A stretch of DNA of 64,000 nt from Actinomadura oligospora ATCC 43269 (GCF_000518265.1 NZ_JADG01000009.1:1-64000), one strand, 5' to 3'. Counted from the first letter of the stretch, positions 27,961 through 36,905 are shown. Made by a program: numbers and translations. Notes: generated by a model not told the origin, from the letters alone.

Positions 27961-28715
27961 ACGAGATCTGGGACACCTTCTTCGACCTGGAGTCGATGAG
28001 GCGGGCGTTCGGCGACATGGTGACCACCGGGTTGCCGAACACGCTGATCCTGTCGTTCTCCTCCGCCCTGCTCGGGACGCTGCTCGGCATGGTCCTCGCG
28101 CTCTGCGGTATCGCCCGGACCCGCTGGCTGCGCTGGCCGGCCCGGGTCTACACCGACGCGTTCCGCGGGCTGCCCGCGGTGGTGACGATCCTGCTCATCG
28201 GGGTCGGGCTGGCCCCGACGGGCATGTCGCTGTGGGGCCCCGACCCGTACCCGCTGGGCATCCTGGCGCTGTCACTGATCGCCGCCGCCTACATCGGGGA
28301 GATCTTCCGGTCCGGGATCCAGAGCGTGGAGCCCGGGCAACTGGAGGCGGCGCGGGCGCTGGGCCTCACCTACCGCACCGCGATGCTGCTGGTGGTGGTT
28401 CCGCAGGGCGTACGGCGGATCCTGCCCGGATGGGTCAACCAGCTCATCGCGTTGCTCAAGGACAGCAGCCTGATCTACTTCCTCGGCCTGGCGGCGGGGC
28501 AGCGCGAGCTGTTCCGGATCGGCCAGGACGCGGCGGCCAACACCGGCAACGAATCGGCCCTGGTGCTGGCCGGGCTGTTCTACCTGGCGCTGACGGTGCC
28601 GCTCACGCACGCCGTCAACTTCATCGACCGGCGGCTGCGCGACGGCCGTCCCGTCGCCGAGGAGGCCGAGGAATCCGGGGAAGCAATCGAGGCGCTGACG
28701 GAGGTGCGGCGATGA
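27957..28715 (+). CDS. Polar amino-acid ABC transporter, permease
   Basis: A 252-residue membrane protein that overlaps the binding-protein gene by 4 nt. Hydrophobic segments occur near residues 22-45, 58-75, 85-110 and 185-210. The conserved EAA-loop motif is visible as [38 protein letters not shown], the HisM-type cytoplasmic loop that contacts the ATPase. [18 protein letters not shown] segment also fits the family. The charged C-terminal tail ([15 protein letters not shown]) extends into the cytoplasm. The stop overlaps the ATPase start, so the three genes form one operon. Confidence 0.88.
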   Translation: MNEIWDTFFDLESMRRAFGDMVTTGLPNTLILSFSSALLGTLLGMVLALCGIARTRWLRWPARVYTDAFRGLPAVVTILLIGVGLAPTGMSLWGPDPYPLGILALSLIAAAYIGEIFRSGIQSVEPGQLEAARALGLTYRTAMLLVVVPQGVRRILPGWVNQLIALLKDSSLIYFLGLAAGQRELFRIGQDAAANTGNESALVLAGLFYLALTVPLTHAVNFIDRRLRDGRPVAEEAEESGEAIEALTEVRR

Positions 28716-29446
28716 CGTTCGAGGCGGTCGGGCTGGCTGCCCGCGACATCCACGTGACGCTCGGCGGCACCGCGGTGCTCCGGGGCGTGGATCTGGACGT
28801 GGGCGCGGGTGAGGTGGTCTGCCTGATCGGGCCGTCCGGGTCCGGCAAGTCGACGTTCCTGCGCACCGTCAACCGCCTGATCGAGCCGGACTCCGGCGAC
28901 ATCCTGCTGGACGGGCACAGCGTGCTGGACCATGATCCCGACTGGCTGCGCAGGCGGGTCGGGATGGTCTTCCAGCAGTTCAACCTGTTCCCGCATCTGA
29001 GCGTCCTGCGCAACATCACGCTGCCGCTGCGCAGGGTCAGAGGCCTGAGCCAGGACGAGGCGGTCGAGATCGCCCGGGACCGGCTGGAGCTGGTCGGTCT
29101 CGCGCACAAGGCTGGCGTCCGTCCCGGACGGTTGTCCGGGGGCCAGCAGCAGCGTGTCGCGATCGCCCGGGCGCTGGCCCTCGATCCTCAGGTGATGCTG
29201 TTCGACGAGGCGACCTCCGCGCTCGACCCCGAGCTGGTCAAGGGGGTGCTCGCGCTGATGGGCGATCTGGCGGGGGAAGGCATGACGATGGTGGTCGTCA
29301 CCCACGAGATGGGGTTCGCCAGGGAGGTCGCCGACTCGGTGGTCTTCCTCGACCACGGGGTCGCGGTGGAGACCGGGCCACCCGAGCGGATCTTCGAGAC
29401 TCCGGAGAACCCGCGACTCAGGAGATTCCTGGCCGACGTCCTGTAG
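28712..29446 (+). CDS. Polar amino-acid ABC transporter, ATP-binding protein
   Basis: A 244-residue protein from ATG 28712 (ATGA overlap with the permease stop). Walker [10 protein letters not shown] (about 44-52), Q-loop [13 protein letters not shown], signature [15 protein letters not shown] and Walker [16 protein letters not shown] are all intact; the H-loop [14 protein letters not shown] and C-terminal FLADVL fit GlnQ/HisP-type ATPases. With the two preceding genes it makes a complete importer. A bidirectional terminator follows at 29481-29526. Confidence 0.9.
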   Translation: MTFEAVGLAARDIHVTLGGTAVLRGVDLDVGAGEVVCLIGPSGSGKSTFLRTVNRLIEPDSGDILLDGHSVLDHDPDWLRRRVGMVFQQFNLFPHLSVLRNITLPLRRVRGLSQDEAVEIARDRLELVGLAHKAGVRPGRLSGGQQQRVAIARALALDPQVMLFDEATSALDPELVKGVLALMGDLAGEGMTMVVVTHEMGFAREVADSVVFLDHGVAVETGPPERIFETPENPRLRRFLADVL

Positions 29447-29480
29447 AGGCGACGCACGGTCCCGAACGGGATCTCCCAGC

Positions 29481-29526
29481 GCTCGTCCTCGGCCGCATGA
29501 TGATCTCCGGCAGGCCGAGGACGAGC
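29481..29526. terminator. Bidirectional terminator between convergent genes
   Basis: GCTCGTCCTCGGCC and GGCCGAGGACGAGC form a perfect 14-bp stem with an 18-nt loop between the ABC ATPase (ending 29446) and the convergent acyl-CoA dehydrogenase (ending 29556). Confidence 0.7.
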
Positions 29527-29555
29527 GTCCGCAGTGGTTCTGAGCTGGGGAAACG

Positions 29556-30785
29556 TCAGCGGACGGGGAGGCCGGTTACGGTGCGGCCGATGACGAGGCG
29601 CTGGATCTCGCTGGTGCCCTCGAAGATGGTGAAGATCTTGCTGTCGCGGTGCATGCGCTCGACGGGGTACTCGCGGGTGTAGCCGTTGCCGCCGAGGATC
29701 TGGATGGCGTCCTCGGTGACGCGGACGGCGGCCTCGGAGGCCATGAGCTTGGCCATGGAGCCCTCGGCGCTGGTGAAGTCCTTGCCGTTGCGGGCCATCC
29801 AGGCGGCGCGCCAGACCATGAGGCGGGCGGCGTCGACCTGGCACTTCATGTCGGCGAGCTTGAAGGCGATCGCCTGGAAGTCGCCGATCTTGCGGCCGAA
29901 CTGCTCGCGCTCGGTGGCGTACTGGAGGGCGTAGTCGTAGCCGGCGCGGGCGACGCCGACGGCCATCGCGCCCACGGTGGGACGGGTGGTCTCGAAGGTC
30001 TTCATCGCGGCCTGGCCCTTGGCGCTCTTGCCCTCGCGGACGCGGGCGATGCGGGCGTCGAACTTCTCCTTGCCGCCGACCACGAGGTTCCCCGGGATGC
30101 GCACGTCGTCGAGGACGACCTCGGCGGTGTGGGACGCGCGGATGCCGTGCTTCTTGAACTTCTGGCCCTGGCGCAGGCCGGGGGTGTTCGGCGGGACGAT
30201 GAAGCTGGCCTGGCCGCGGCTGCCGAGGTCGGGGTGGACGGACGCGACGACCACGTGGACGTCGGCGATGCCGCCGTTGGTGGCCCAGGTCTTGGTGCCG
30301 TTCAGCACCCACTCGTCCTTGGCCTGGTCGTAGACGGCGCGGGCGCGGATCGCGCCGACGTCGGAGCCGGCGTCCGGCTCGGAGGCGCAGAACGCGCCGA
30401 GCTTGACGTCGTCGGCGGTGCCGAACATCTGCGGCACCCACTCGGCGATCTGCTCGGGGGTGCCGGTGGCGGCGACGGAGGCGGCGGCGAGGCCGGTGCC
30501 GACGATCGACAGCGCGATGCCCGCGTCACCCCAGAACAGCTCCTCGAAGGCGACCGGGATGCCGAGGCCGGTGGGCTCCAGCCACTGGGTGGCGAAGAAG
30601 TCCAGGGAGTACAGGCCGACCTTGGCCGCCTCCTGGATGATCGGCCAGGGGGTCTCCTCGCGCTCGTCCCACTCCTCGGCGGCGGGGCGGATGACGTCGC
30701 GGGCGAACTCGTGCACCCAGTTCTTGACCTCGGAGAGGTCCTCACTGAGCTCCAACGAGAACGGTGTCGCCTCGGTGTCGGACAT
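29556..30785 (-). CDS. Acyl-CoA dehydrogenase
   Basis: A 409-residue flavoprotein from ATG 30785 (GGAGGAAGGG nine nt upstream). N-terminal helical domain ([18 protein letters not shown]), then [22 protein letters not shown] and [21 protein letters not shown] (the FAD/substrate beta-domain signatures). The C-terminal domain has [55 protein letters not shown] and [15 protein letters not shown]; the Glu of FEGTSEIQ is the usual catalytic base. It oxidises acyl-CoA to trans-2-enoyl-CoA, the first step of beta-oxidation. Chain-length preference is unclear. The gene is single. Two GTTACC palindromes upstream (30815-30854) point to dedicated repression, perhaps by a fatty-acid-responsive TetR regulator. 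Confidence 0.9.
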   Translation of the reverse strand: MSDTEATPFSLELSEDLSEVKNWVHEFARDVIRPAAEEWDEREETPWPIIQEAAKVGLYSLDFFATQWLEPTGLGIPVAFEELFWGDAGIALSIVGTGLAAASVAATGTPEQIAEWVPQMFGTADDVKLGAFCASEPDAGSDVGAIRARAVYDQAKDEWVLNGTKTWATNGGIADVHVVVASVHPDLGSRGQASFIVPPNTPGLRQGQKFKKHGIRASHTAEVVLDDVRIPGNLVVGGKEKFDARIARVREGKSAKGQAAMKTFETTRPTVGAMAVGVARAGYDYALQYATEREQFGRKIGDFQAIAFKLADMKCQVDAARLMVWRAAWMARNGKDFTSAEGSMAKLMASEAAVRVTEDAIQILGGNGYTREYPVERMHRDSKIFTIFEGTSEIQRLVIGRTVTGLPVR

Positions 30786-30814
30786 CGTTATTGACCCTTC
30801 CTCCAATATCAACT

Positions 30815-30854
30815 GTTACCCACGGTAGCACCATCCTGCGTTACCGCGGGTAAC
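30815..30854. promoter_or_regulatory. Duplicated GTTACC operator upstream of the acyl-CoA dehydrogenase
   Basis: Site 1 (30815-30829) is GTTACC-CAC-GGTAGC; site 2 (30840-30854) is GTTACC-GCG-GGTAAC, a perfect inverted repeat. Centres are 25 bp apart, and the nearer site lies 30 bp before the ATG at 30785. This looks like a tandem repressor binding region. Confidence 0.6.
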
Positions 30855-30876
30855 AGGTGGCCGGGGTCACATGACG

Positions 30877-30921
30877 AAACGCCCGCCGGAACCTCCGTGT
30901 CAAGGTTCCGACGGGCGTTTT
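30877..30921. terminator. Terminator after the RamB-like gene
   Basis: AAACGCCCG-CC-GGAACC and GGTTCC-GA-CGGGCGTTT form a long interrupted stem with a short loop and T-rich ends on both strands, 17 nt beyond the stop codon of the regulator (30938). Confidence 0.7.
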
Positions 30922-30937
30922 CCCAGGTTCGTGGCGA

Positions 30938-32407
30938 CTATTCGGCGGCGTGCTTGTCCAGGAACGCGTAGACGTCCGCCTCGTCCACGCCGGGGAACGC
31001 GCCGGGCGGCAGGACCGACAGGACGTGCGAGTGCGCGCGGGCGGACGGCCAGGCCATCCCTTCCCAGCGTTCGGCCAGCTCACGCGGCGGACGCTGGCAG
31101 CAGTCGCCGTCCGGGCAGGCCGACTTGACCCGGTTGGTGGTCTCGCGGCCACGGAACCAGCGGGAGTCCTCGAACTTCACGCCGAGCGTGATGGCGAAGT
31201 CGCGCTCGTGCGAGGGGTCGATGTGGGACAGGCACCAGTACGTCCCCGTCGGGGTGTCGGTGTACTGGTAGTAGACCGAGAACCGGTCGGCGGCGCCGAA
31301 GACGTGGCGTCCGGCCCACTGGCGGCACATCCGCTGGCCCTCGATCGCGCCGTCCTCGTCCTGCGGGAAGACCAGGCCGTCGTTGGCGTAGGCCTTGTAG
31401 ATCGTGCCGTTCTCGTCGTTCTTGGTGAAGTGCAGCTGCAGGTCGAGGTGGTGGGTCGCCATGTTGGTGAACCGGTGCGCGGCCATCTCGTAGGACACCG
31501 AGAACACGTCGGCCAGGTCCTCCACCGACAGCTCGCGGGCCTGCTTGGCCTCCGACAGGAACGGGACGACGGCCCGCTCGGGCATGAGGATCGCCGCGCC
31601 GAAGTAGTTGGCCTCGACGCGCTGCCGCAGGAAGTCGGCGAAGTCGCGGGGCTGGTCGTGGTCGAGCGCGATGTGCCCGAGGGTCTGGAGCAGGATCGTG
31701 CGCGGCGTGTGCATGCCGAGCTGCTCGCGCTCCAGGTAGATCCGCCGGTTCCGCAGGTCGGTGATGGACCGGACGGACCGGGGCAGGTCGCGGACGTACT
31801 GGAGGCTGAACCCGAAGTGGCCGACCAGGCCCATCAGCATGCCCTGGGAGACCGCGCCGCTGCGGTAGCCGACCGCGTCGAGGGTCTGGGCCGCGACCCG
31901 CTCGATCTCGCCGAAGTAGTTGCCGCGCTCGTGCATCTGGCGGCGCAGCTCGGCGTTGGCCTTGCGGGCCTCCTCCGGGGACGCGGTGGGCTTGGTGTGC
32001 GAGCGCCGCAGCTCCCCGAACAGGGCGAGGATGTGCTCGAGGATCTCGTTCGGCATCCGCTTGCCGATCTTGAGGTGCGGCAGGCCGAGCCGCCGGTAGA
32101 GCGGGTCGCGCTGGGCCTCCTCCAGCGCGATCTCCAGCTGGGCTCGGCGGGACGGCGGCTGGCGGCGCAGCAGCTCCTCGACCGGGACCTCCAGCGCGTT
32201 CGCCAGCGCCTGCAGCAGCGACAGTTTCGGCTCGCGCCGCCCGTTCTCCAGCAGGGACAGCTGGGACGGCGCGCGGCCGACCCGCTCACCGAGGTCGGCG
32301 AGCGTCATCCCGCGGCTGCGCCGGAGATGGCGGAGCCGCTGCCCGAAGGTGACGAGATCTACGTCACTCGTCAAGTTAAGGGGTTCTTCTGGCCGCAAGG
32401 TCGTCAC
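30938..32407 (-). CDS. ramB: RamB/PrpR-type XRE regulator of acetate/propionate metabolism
   Basis: A 489-residue protein. I choose GTG 32407 (VTTLRPEEP); a TTG eleven codons later is also possible, and the longer frame to 33853 is the antisense of aceA. Residues ~18-75 are an XRE helix-turn-helix (FGQRLRHLRRSRGMTLADLGERVGRAPSQLSLLENG). The middle has an ImmA/IrrE-like (DUF955) segment with TLGHIALDHD. The C-terminal part (CRQWAGRHVFGAADRFSVYYQ, SACPDGDCCQRP, VLPPGAFPGVDEADVYAFLDKH) matches the conserved domain of short-chain fatty-acyl regulators (DUF2083), where acyl-CoA or an Fe-S cluster may be sensed. RamB of Corynebacterium represses aceA and aceB. Divergent placement next to aceA with a palindrome between them supports the same job. 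Confidence 0.82.
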   Translation of the reverse strand: MTTLRPEEPLNLTSDVDLVTFGQRLRHLRRSRGMTLADLGERVGRAPSQLSLLENGRREPKLSLLQALANALEVPVEELLRRQPPSRRAQLEIALEEAQRDPLYRRLGLPHLKIGKRMPNEILEHILALFGELRRSHTKPTASPEEARKANAELRRQMHERGNYFGEIERVAAQTLDAVGYRSGAVSQGMLMGLVGHFGFSLQYVRDLPRSVRSITDLRNRRIYLEREQLGMHTPRTILLQTLGHIALDHDQPRDFADFLRQRVEANYFGAAILMPERAVVPFLSEAKQARELSVEDLADVFSVSYEMAAHRFTNMATHHLDLQLHFTKNDENGTIYKAYANDGLVFPQDEDGAIEGQRMCRQWAGRHVFGAADRFSVYYQYTDTPTGTYWCLSHIDPSHERDFAITLGVKFEDSRWFRGRETTNRVKSACPDGDCCQRPPRELAERWEGMAWPSARAHSHVLSVLPPGAFPGVDEADVYAFLDKHAAE

Positions 32408-32420
32408 GGCTTCATCATAG

Positions 32421-32442
32421 CGAAAATTCGGCAGAAGTTTCG
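32421..32442. promoter_or_regulatory. Inverted repeat in the ramB-like/aceA divergent region
   Basis: CGAAAATTC-GGCA-GAAGTTTCG is a near-perfect 9-bp inverted repeat (8 of 9 pairs), 14 bp upstream of the regulator's start and 130 bp upstream of aceA. Its AT-rich centre resembles the AAAATTTGC-type sites described for RamB. It is the best operator candidate in the gap. Confidence 0.5.
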
Positions 32443-32572
32443 TCGTTCTGGGCCCCTTTTGTCGGGTTCGCCGGGGGCATAGTCGAGGCAAGCACCCAGG
32501 GGACGACATCCCCGGGGCGGTTCGGCCCCGGTCGGTTCCGTCCCGTCCCGGGCTTATGGAAGGGCAAGAACG

Positions 32573-33856
32573 ATGAGCGAAGGTCGCCTCAAGGGCGCAG
32601 CGGACGAGCTGCGGCGGCAGTGGAGCACCGACCAGCGGTGGCAGGGCGTCGAGCGGACCTACACGGCCGAGGACGTCATCAAGCTGCGGGGTTCGGTGCA
32701 GGAGGAGCACACTCTCGCCCGTCTCGGCGCCGAGCGCCTGTGGAAGCTGCTGCACGAAGAGGACTACGTCCACTCGCTCGGCGCGCTCACCGGCATGCAG
32801 GCCGTCCAGCAGGTGAAGGCCGGGCTCAAGGCCATCTACCTGTCCGGCTGGCAGGTCGCCGCCGACGCCAATCTGGCCGGCCAGACCTACCCCGACCAGA
32901 GCATCTACCCGGCCAACTCGGTCCCGGCCGTGGTCCGCCGCATCAACAACGCGCTGCTGCGCGCCGACCAGGTGCAGTGGAGCGAGGACTCGGGCGACGT
33001 CCACTACCTCGCCCCGATCGTCGCCGACGCCGAGGCCGGGTTCGGCGGCGTGCTCAACGCCTTCGAGCTGATGAAGGGCATGATCGCCGCCGGTGCGGCG
33101 GGCGTGCACTGGGAGGACCAGCTGGCCTCCGAGAAGAAGTGCGGCCACCTGGGCGGCAAGGTCCTCATCCCGACCTCGCAGCACGTCAAGACGCTGAACA
33201 CCGCGCGCCTGGCCGCGGACATCGCCGGCGTCCCGTCCCTGATCATCGCGCGGACCGACGCCGAGGCCGCGACCCTGATCACGACCGACGTGGACGAGCG
33301 CGACCGCGAGTTCATCACCGGCGAGCGCACCGCCGAGGGCTTCTACCACGTGAAGAACGGCATCGAGCCGTGCATCGCCCGCGCCAAGGCCTACGCGCCG
33401 TACTCCGACCTCATCTGGATGGAGACCGGCACCCCGGACCTGGAGCAGGCCCGCAGGTTCGCCGAGGCGGTCAAGGCCGAGTACCCCGACCAGATGCTCG
33501 CCTACAACTGCTCGCCGTCCTTCAACTGGAAGCAGCACCTGGACGACGCGACCATCGCCAAGTTCCAGCGCGAGCTCGGCCACATGGGCTTCAAGTTCCA
33601 GTTCATCACCCTGGCCGGCTTCCACGCCCTCAACCACGGCATGTTCGACCTGGCCTACGGCTACGCCCGCGAGGGCATGACCGCCTACGTCGAGCTGCAG
33701 GAGCGCGAGTTCGCGTCGGTCGAGCGCGGCTTCACCGCCGTCAAGCACCAGCGCGAGTCGGGCACCGGCTACTTCGACATGGTCAGCACCGCGATCTCGC
33801 CGGACTCCTCCACCACCGCGCTGAAGGGCTCCACCGAAGAGGCGCAGTTCCACTAA
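32573..33856 (+). CDS. aceA: Isocitrate lyase
   Basis: A 427-residue enzyme from ATG 32573 (GGAAGGG upstream), the usual length for actinobacterial ICL1. Signature [17 protein letters not shown] carries the catalytic Cys and the KKCGH loop; [58 protein letters not shown] and [12 protein letters not shown] are all conserved. It cleaves isocitrate to glyoxylate and succinate, the first glyoxylate-shunt step, needed for growth on acetate or fatty acids. No malate synthase gene is in this window. It is divergent from the RamB-like repressor. A strong hairpin follows at 33990-34020. Confidence 0.97.
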   Translation: MSEGRLKGAADELRRQWSTDQRWQGVERTYTAEDVIKLRGSVQEEHTLARLGAERLWKLLHEEDYVHSLGALTGMQAVQQVKAGLKAIYLSGWQVAADANLAGQTYPDQSIYPANSVPAVVRRINNALLRADQVQWSEDSGDVHYLAPIVADAEAGFGGVLNAFELMKGMIAAGAAGVHWEDQLASEKKCGHLGGKVLIPTSQHVKTLNTARLAADIAGVPSLIIARTDAEAATLITTDVDERDREFITGERTAEGFYHVKNGIEPCIARAKAYAPYSDLIWMETGTPDLEQARRFAEAVKAEYPDQMLAYNCSPSFNWKQHLDDATIAKFQRELGHMGFKFQFITLAGFHALNHGMFDLAYGYAREGMTAYVELQEREFASVERGFTAVKHQRESGTGYFDMVSTAISPDSSTTALKGSTEEAQFH

Positions 33857-33989
33857 ACCGCGTCACCGGGTCGTCCCCCCAACACCCGTGACGGGCCGGT
33901 CGACACGGCCCCACCGGGCCGGCCGCGAGGCCGGCCCGGTCGATCGGCCCACCGGCCGTGGTCGCCCCCACGGCCGTCCCGCGGCAGAA

Positions 33990-34020
33990 GGCCCCCTCCG
34001 TCCTACACCCGGAGGGGGCC
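33990..34020. terminator. Terminator downstream of aceA
   Basis: GGCCCCCTCCG and CGGAGGGGGCC form a perfect 11-bp stem with a 9-nt loop, followed by TTCCGTCGTTTCC. It lies ~130 nt after the aceA stop. Confidence 0.7.
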
Positions 34021-34220
34021 TTCCGTCGTTTCCGGGGACGGGCGCCACCTCCAGGACGCCCGGCCTGCAGCGCGTGGCGTGAACGGGCGCACGACGCGCG
34101 AGGTGTCGTCGCGGTTGTCACCCGTGAGGTGATTCGTCCACTTGGGGAAGATCTATCGACTTTCTCCCCCTTCGGGGGCAATGTGATCTCCACACCCCCC
34201 GAGGGAGAGGATCACCCCCG

Positions 34221-35729
34221 ATGGCAAGGCGTTCCCCCCGCCTCATCCCGTCCCTCCGCGCTCCCGGCCGATTCCTTCCGCTCGCGCTGGCCGCCGTCAC
34301 CGCGCTGGGGCTGGCGTCCGCCGTCCCCGCGTCCGCGTCCCCGGCCCGCTTCACCCCGGGCGCCGAGGGCGTGGGCGACTCCTACTTCCCCCTGGAGGGC
34401 AACGGCGGCTACGACGCCCTGCACTACTCGCTCAGGGTCGCCTACGACACCGACTACGGGCAGCTCGACGGGACGGTCACGATGACCGCGCGGGCCACCC
34501 AGAACCTGTCCTCGTTCGACCTCGACCTGTCCGGGATGGACGTGGCGAGGGTCGAGGTGGACGGGCGCCGCGCGTCCTTCGACCGGCGCGGCCAGGAGCT
34601 GAAGATCAGGCCGAGGCACGGGCTCCGGCAGGGCTCGACGTTCCGGGTATCGGTCACCTACGGCGGCGTCCCGCAGACCATCGTGGGCTCGCCGATCGTG
34701 TTCGGCTCGCCCTACGGGTTCCTGAAGACCCCGGACGGCGCGTTCATCGGGGACGAGCCGAACGGCGCGTCCACCTGGTTCCCGGTCAACGACCACCCGA
34801 GCGACAAGGCCACCTACGACTACACGGTGACCGTGCCGAAGGGCCTGACCGTCGTCGCGAACGGCCTGCCCGACGGAAAGAAGGACGGCCTGGCGTCGTT
34901 CAGCCGCCGCAAGGCCGCCACGCAGTCCAGCACGTTCCGGTGGCGCGAGAACAAGCCGATGGCCAGCTACCTGGCGACCATCGACATCGGCAAGTGGGAC
35001 GTCGCGCAGTCGAAGACGCCCGGCGGGCTGAACAACTACGTCGCGGTCGACCCCGTCCTCGAGACGAGCCAGCCGGACGCGGTCAAGTTCTTCACCGACA
35101 CCACGGCCGAGGCCACCGACCTCTGGTCCCAGATGTGGGGCGCGTACCCGTTCGAGACGACCGGGGCGATCGCCGACAACGCGGTCTACGACGGCACGCC
35201 GCTCGGGTTCTCGCTGGAGACGCAGAGCAAGCCGGTCTACTCGGCCGTCCGGAGCACCTCCACCATCGCGCACGAGCTGGCCCACCAGTGGTTCGGCGAC
35301 AGCGTCTCGGTCGCCAAGTGGAAGGACATCTGGCTGAACGAGAGCTTCGCGTCCTGGGCGGCGTACTACTGGACGGAGAAGCACGGCGGCCAGACCGTCC
35401 ACGACCGGGTCCGGGCGATCTACGACTCCCACCCGTTCCCGGACGCGCCGGACAACCCGTACTGGTCGGTGAAGATCTCCGACCCGCAGCGGGACACGAT
35501 GTTCAACTCCCGCGTGTACGGCGGCGGCGCGACCGTCCTGCAGCTGCTGCGCGAGAAGATCGGTGACGACAAGTTCTTCTCGCTGCTGCGGACCTGGGCG
35601 GACACGCACCGCTATGGCAACGCGAACACCGAGCAGTTCGTTGCGCTCGCGAACAGCATTTCCGGCCAGGATCTGAACCCGTTCTTCCAGACCTGGATCT
35701 ATTCGACCGGAAAGCCCGCACTTCCGTAG
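34221..35729 (+). CDS. Secreted M1-family metallopeptidase
   Basis: A 502-residue protein from ATG 34221 (GGGAGAGG upstream). A long n-region and hydrophobic stretch (LPLALAAVTALGLASAVPASASPA) form a signal peptide cleaved near residue 40. Beta-rich N-domain: DALHYSLRVAYDTDYGQLDGTV, then ASTWFPVNDHPSDKATYDYTV. The catalytic domain has HELAHQWFGDSV (His351, Glu352, His355) with the third zinc ligand in WLNESFASW (NESF); GFSLETQS matches the substrate-binding GxMEN position in altered form. It ends after YSTGKPALP, without the large C-terminal domain of aminopeptidase N, as is usual for secreted actinomycete M1 enzymes. Predicted extracellular zinc aminopeptidase; single transcription unit. Confidence 0.9.
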   Translation: MARRSPRLIPSLRAPGRFLPLALAAVTALGLASAVPASASPARFTPGAEGVGDSYFPLEGNGGYDALHYSLRVAYDTDYGQLDGTVTMTARATQNLSSFDLDLSGMDVARVEVDGRRASFDRRGQELKIRPRHGLRQGSTFRVSVTYGGVPQTIVGSPIVFGSPYGFLKTPDGAFIGDEPNGASTWFPVNDHPSDKATYDYTVTVPKGLTVVANGLPDGKKDGLASFSRRKAATQSSTFRWRENKPMASYLATIDIGKWDVAQSKTPGGLNNYVAVDPVLETSQPDAVKFFTDTTAEATDLWSQMWGAYPFETTGAIADNAVYDGTPLGFSLETQSKPVYSAVRSTSTIAHELAHQWFGDSVSVAKWKDIWLNESFASWAAYYWTEKHGGQTVHDRVRAIYDSHPFPDAPDNPYWSVKISDPQRDTMFNSRVYGGGATVLQLLREKIGDDKFFSLLRTWADTHRYGNANTEQFVALANSISGQDLNPFFQTWIYSTGKPALP

Positions 35730-35781
35730 AAATTCGGATGCGTCCGACGGCGCCCCCTCGCTACGGTGATCACGTTCATAC

Positions 35782-35793
35782 GCGTTCGAACGC
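35782..35793. promoter_or_regulatory. Perfect palindrome upstream of the DUF7873-like gene
   Basis: GCGTTCGAACGC (12 nt) is a perfect palindrome 55 bp before ATG 35848, set in sequence with further TTCG/CGAA half-sites. It could be an operator or a promoter-linked element for the DUF7873/tRNA-like unit. Confidence 0.4.
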
Positions 35794-35847
35794 AGTCAAT
35801 TCGTTCGCGTCGACATCTTTCACCGCACGGGGAGGGGGCGCCGTTCC

Positions 35848-36588
35848 ATGCCCAAGCTGAACCAGATCATCGCCGTGGAGAAGGGCGTGAAGTCGCGCAC
35901 GCAGCGCGAGCTGACCGACGCCTACCACGAGCTGCAGAAGCCCGCGCTGCTCTCCGGCCTGTCGCGCACCTACCGGCCGCGGGACGAGGACGGCGAGACG
36001 CTGCCGGCCGAGTCGACCCGCGTCCAGGTCAAGGCCGAGGACGCGCTCCGCGACGTCGCCCGCGCGCTGACCAGGCTGTTCGACGTGACCGCCACCAAGG
36101 ACTGGGCGAACCGGGACGCCGTCGCCGACGTCGTCGTGGACGGCCGGACGCTGCTGGCCGCCGTCCCGGTGCCGCACCTGCTGTTCCTGGAGAAGCAGCT
36201 CACCGACCTGCGCACGCTCGTCGACAAGCTGCCGGTGCTCGACCCGTCGGAGTCCTGGTCCTACGACGAGAGCCAGGACGTGTGGCGCACCGCGCCGGTC
36301 GAGACCGCGCGGACCAAGAAGATCCCGCGCAGCCACGTCCTGTACGAGGCGACCAAGGAGCACCCGGCGCAGGTCGAGATGTACACCGAGGACGTCGTCG
36401 TGGGCACCTGGACGAAGGTGACCTTCTCCGGCGCGCTCCCGGCGCGGCGCGTGAACGGGCTCCGCGACCGGGTCGAGCGGCTCCAGGCGGCGGTGAAGTT
36501 CGCCCGCGAGGAGGCCAACGCGACCGAGGTCACCGACCGCAAGATCGGCGACGCGGTGTTCGCCTACCTCTTCGCCCCCGACAACTGA
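35848..36588 (+). CDS. DUF7873-like protein linked to a tRNA-like RNA array
   Basis: A 246-residue soluble protein from ATG 35848 (GGGAGGGGG upstream). It contains LNQIIAVEKGVKSRTQRELTD, then LSGLSRTYRPRDEDGE, FDVTATKDWANRDAVADVVVDG, LLFLEKQLTDLRTLVDKLPVLD, and a C-terminal SGALPARRVNGLRDRVERL plus FAREEANATEVTDRKIGDAVFAYLF. I recall this as a conserved actinobacterial family of unknown function, probably listed as DUF7873; the name is from memory. The middle and end look helical, with a likely coiled coil around 100-120 and 205-225. No nuclease or ligase motif is evident. The stop codon lies only ~100 nt before the first tRNA-like element, and no terminator intervenes, so one transcript can contain both. 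I infer that the protein binds, processes or uses these RNAs. Confidence 0.7.
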   Translation: MPKLNQIIAVEKGVKSRTQRELTDAYHELQKPALLSGLSRTYRPRDEDGETLPAESTRVQVKAEDALRDVARALTRLFDVTATKDWANRDAVADVVVDGRTLLAAVPVPHLLFLEKQLTDLRTLVDKLPVLDPSESWSYDESQDVWRTAPVETARTKKIPRSHVLYEATKEHPAQVEMYTEDVVVGTWTKVTFSGALPARRVNGLRDRVERLQAAVKFAREEANATEVTDRKIGDAVFAYLFAPDN

Positions 36589-36614
36589 AACCCAACGGAG
36601 AACCATAGAGACTC

Positions 36615-36652
36615 CCCCGCTTGGAGCGCGGGGACGCGCCCCGTAGGGGGCG
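36615..36652 (+). ncRNA. Leader hairpins at the start of the tRNA-like array
   Basis: Two adjacent stems: CCCCGC/GCGGGG (36615-36633, loop TTGGAGC) and CGCCCC/GGGGCG (36637-36652, loop GTAG). The segment GTAGGGGGCGTGAAG resembles GTAGAGGC...ATGAAG at the end of the first 5' half, so the leader may be a worn 5' half of a lost unit. GGGCGTGAAG (36648-36657) is exactly complementary to CTTCACGCCC (36722-36731) in the linker of unit A. Confidence 0.5.
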
Positions 36653-36686
36653 TGAAGCTGAGGCTGAAGCTCAGTCTGATCCGAGT

Positions 36687-36760
36687 CGGCGACAGTGGAG
36701 GTTCGAATCCTCCCCCGTGCACTTCACGCCCGGGTAGCCCAAGCAGGTAGAGGCGGCCGC
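36687..36760 (+). ncRNA. Permuted tRNA-like element A (3' half - linker - 5' half)
   Basis: Order in the DNA: anticodon-stem 3' strand CGGC (36687-36690), variable GACAGT, T-arm GGAGG-TTCGAAT-CCTCC (36697-36713), acceptor 3' strand CCCGTGC (36714-36720), A, linker CTTCAC (36722-36727), acceptor 5' strand GCCCGGG (36728-36734), TA at positions 8-9, D-arm with stem GCC/GGC (36737-36754), then GCCG (36756-36759). Pairing the ends gives acceptor 6 of 7, D-stem 3, anticodon stem 4 and T-stem 5 of 5. This is a tRNA cloverleaf only if the 3' half precedes the 5' half. No CCA follows the acceptor. The anticodon loop is interrupted, so no anticodon can be read. Confidence 0.65.
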
Positions 36761-36830
36761 ATGAAGTTGAGACTCTCGCTCCAGATTCAGCATCTCCGCT
36801 CATCGCCGGATCGACCGGGGACGGACGGAC

Positions 36831-36905
36831 TCCGTCGGATGCCAGTTCGAATCTGGCTCGGACCTCTTCCACGGTCCGATAGCTCAATCGGGAGAGCACG
36901 GCGGA
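36831..36905 (+). ncRNA. Permuted tRNA-like element B (3' half - linker - 5' half)
   Basis: Order: TCCGTCG (36831-36837), variable GAT, T-arm GCCAG-TTCGAAT-CTGGC (36841-36857), acceptor 3' strand TCGGACC (36858-36864), T, linker CTTCCAC (36866-36872), acceptor 5' strand GGTCCGA (36873-36879), TA, D-arm GCTC-AATCGGGA-GAGC (36882-36897), A, CGGCGGA (36899-36905). Acceptor pairs 7 of 7, D-stem 4 of 4, T-stem 5 of 5, and CGGCGGA/TCCGTCG gives a 7-bp anticodon stem with one G-U. All tRNA landmarks (U8, GG in the D-loop, TTCGAAT) are present in swapped order. The linker resembles that of unit A. ACTGATGATGATCCG follows the 5' half. Confidence 0.72.

Noticed and set aside
30950..32482. Long plus-strand open frame of 510 codons
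   Set aside because: Antisense shadow of the RamB-like gene; low-complexity Gly/Val/Arg composition and no motif.
36681..36905. Interpretation of the array as one ordinary tRNA gene with an intron (5' half at 36728, 3' half at 36831)
   Set aside because: The 5' acceptor GCCCGGG does not pair with TCGGACC; the permuted pairs fit far better (6/7 and 7/7).
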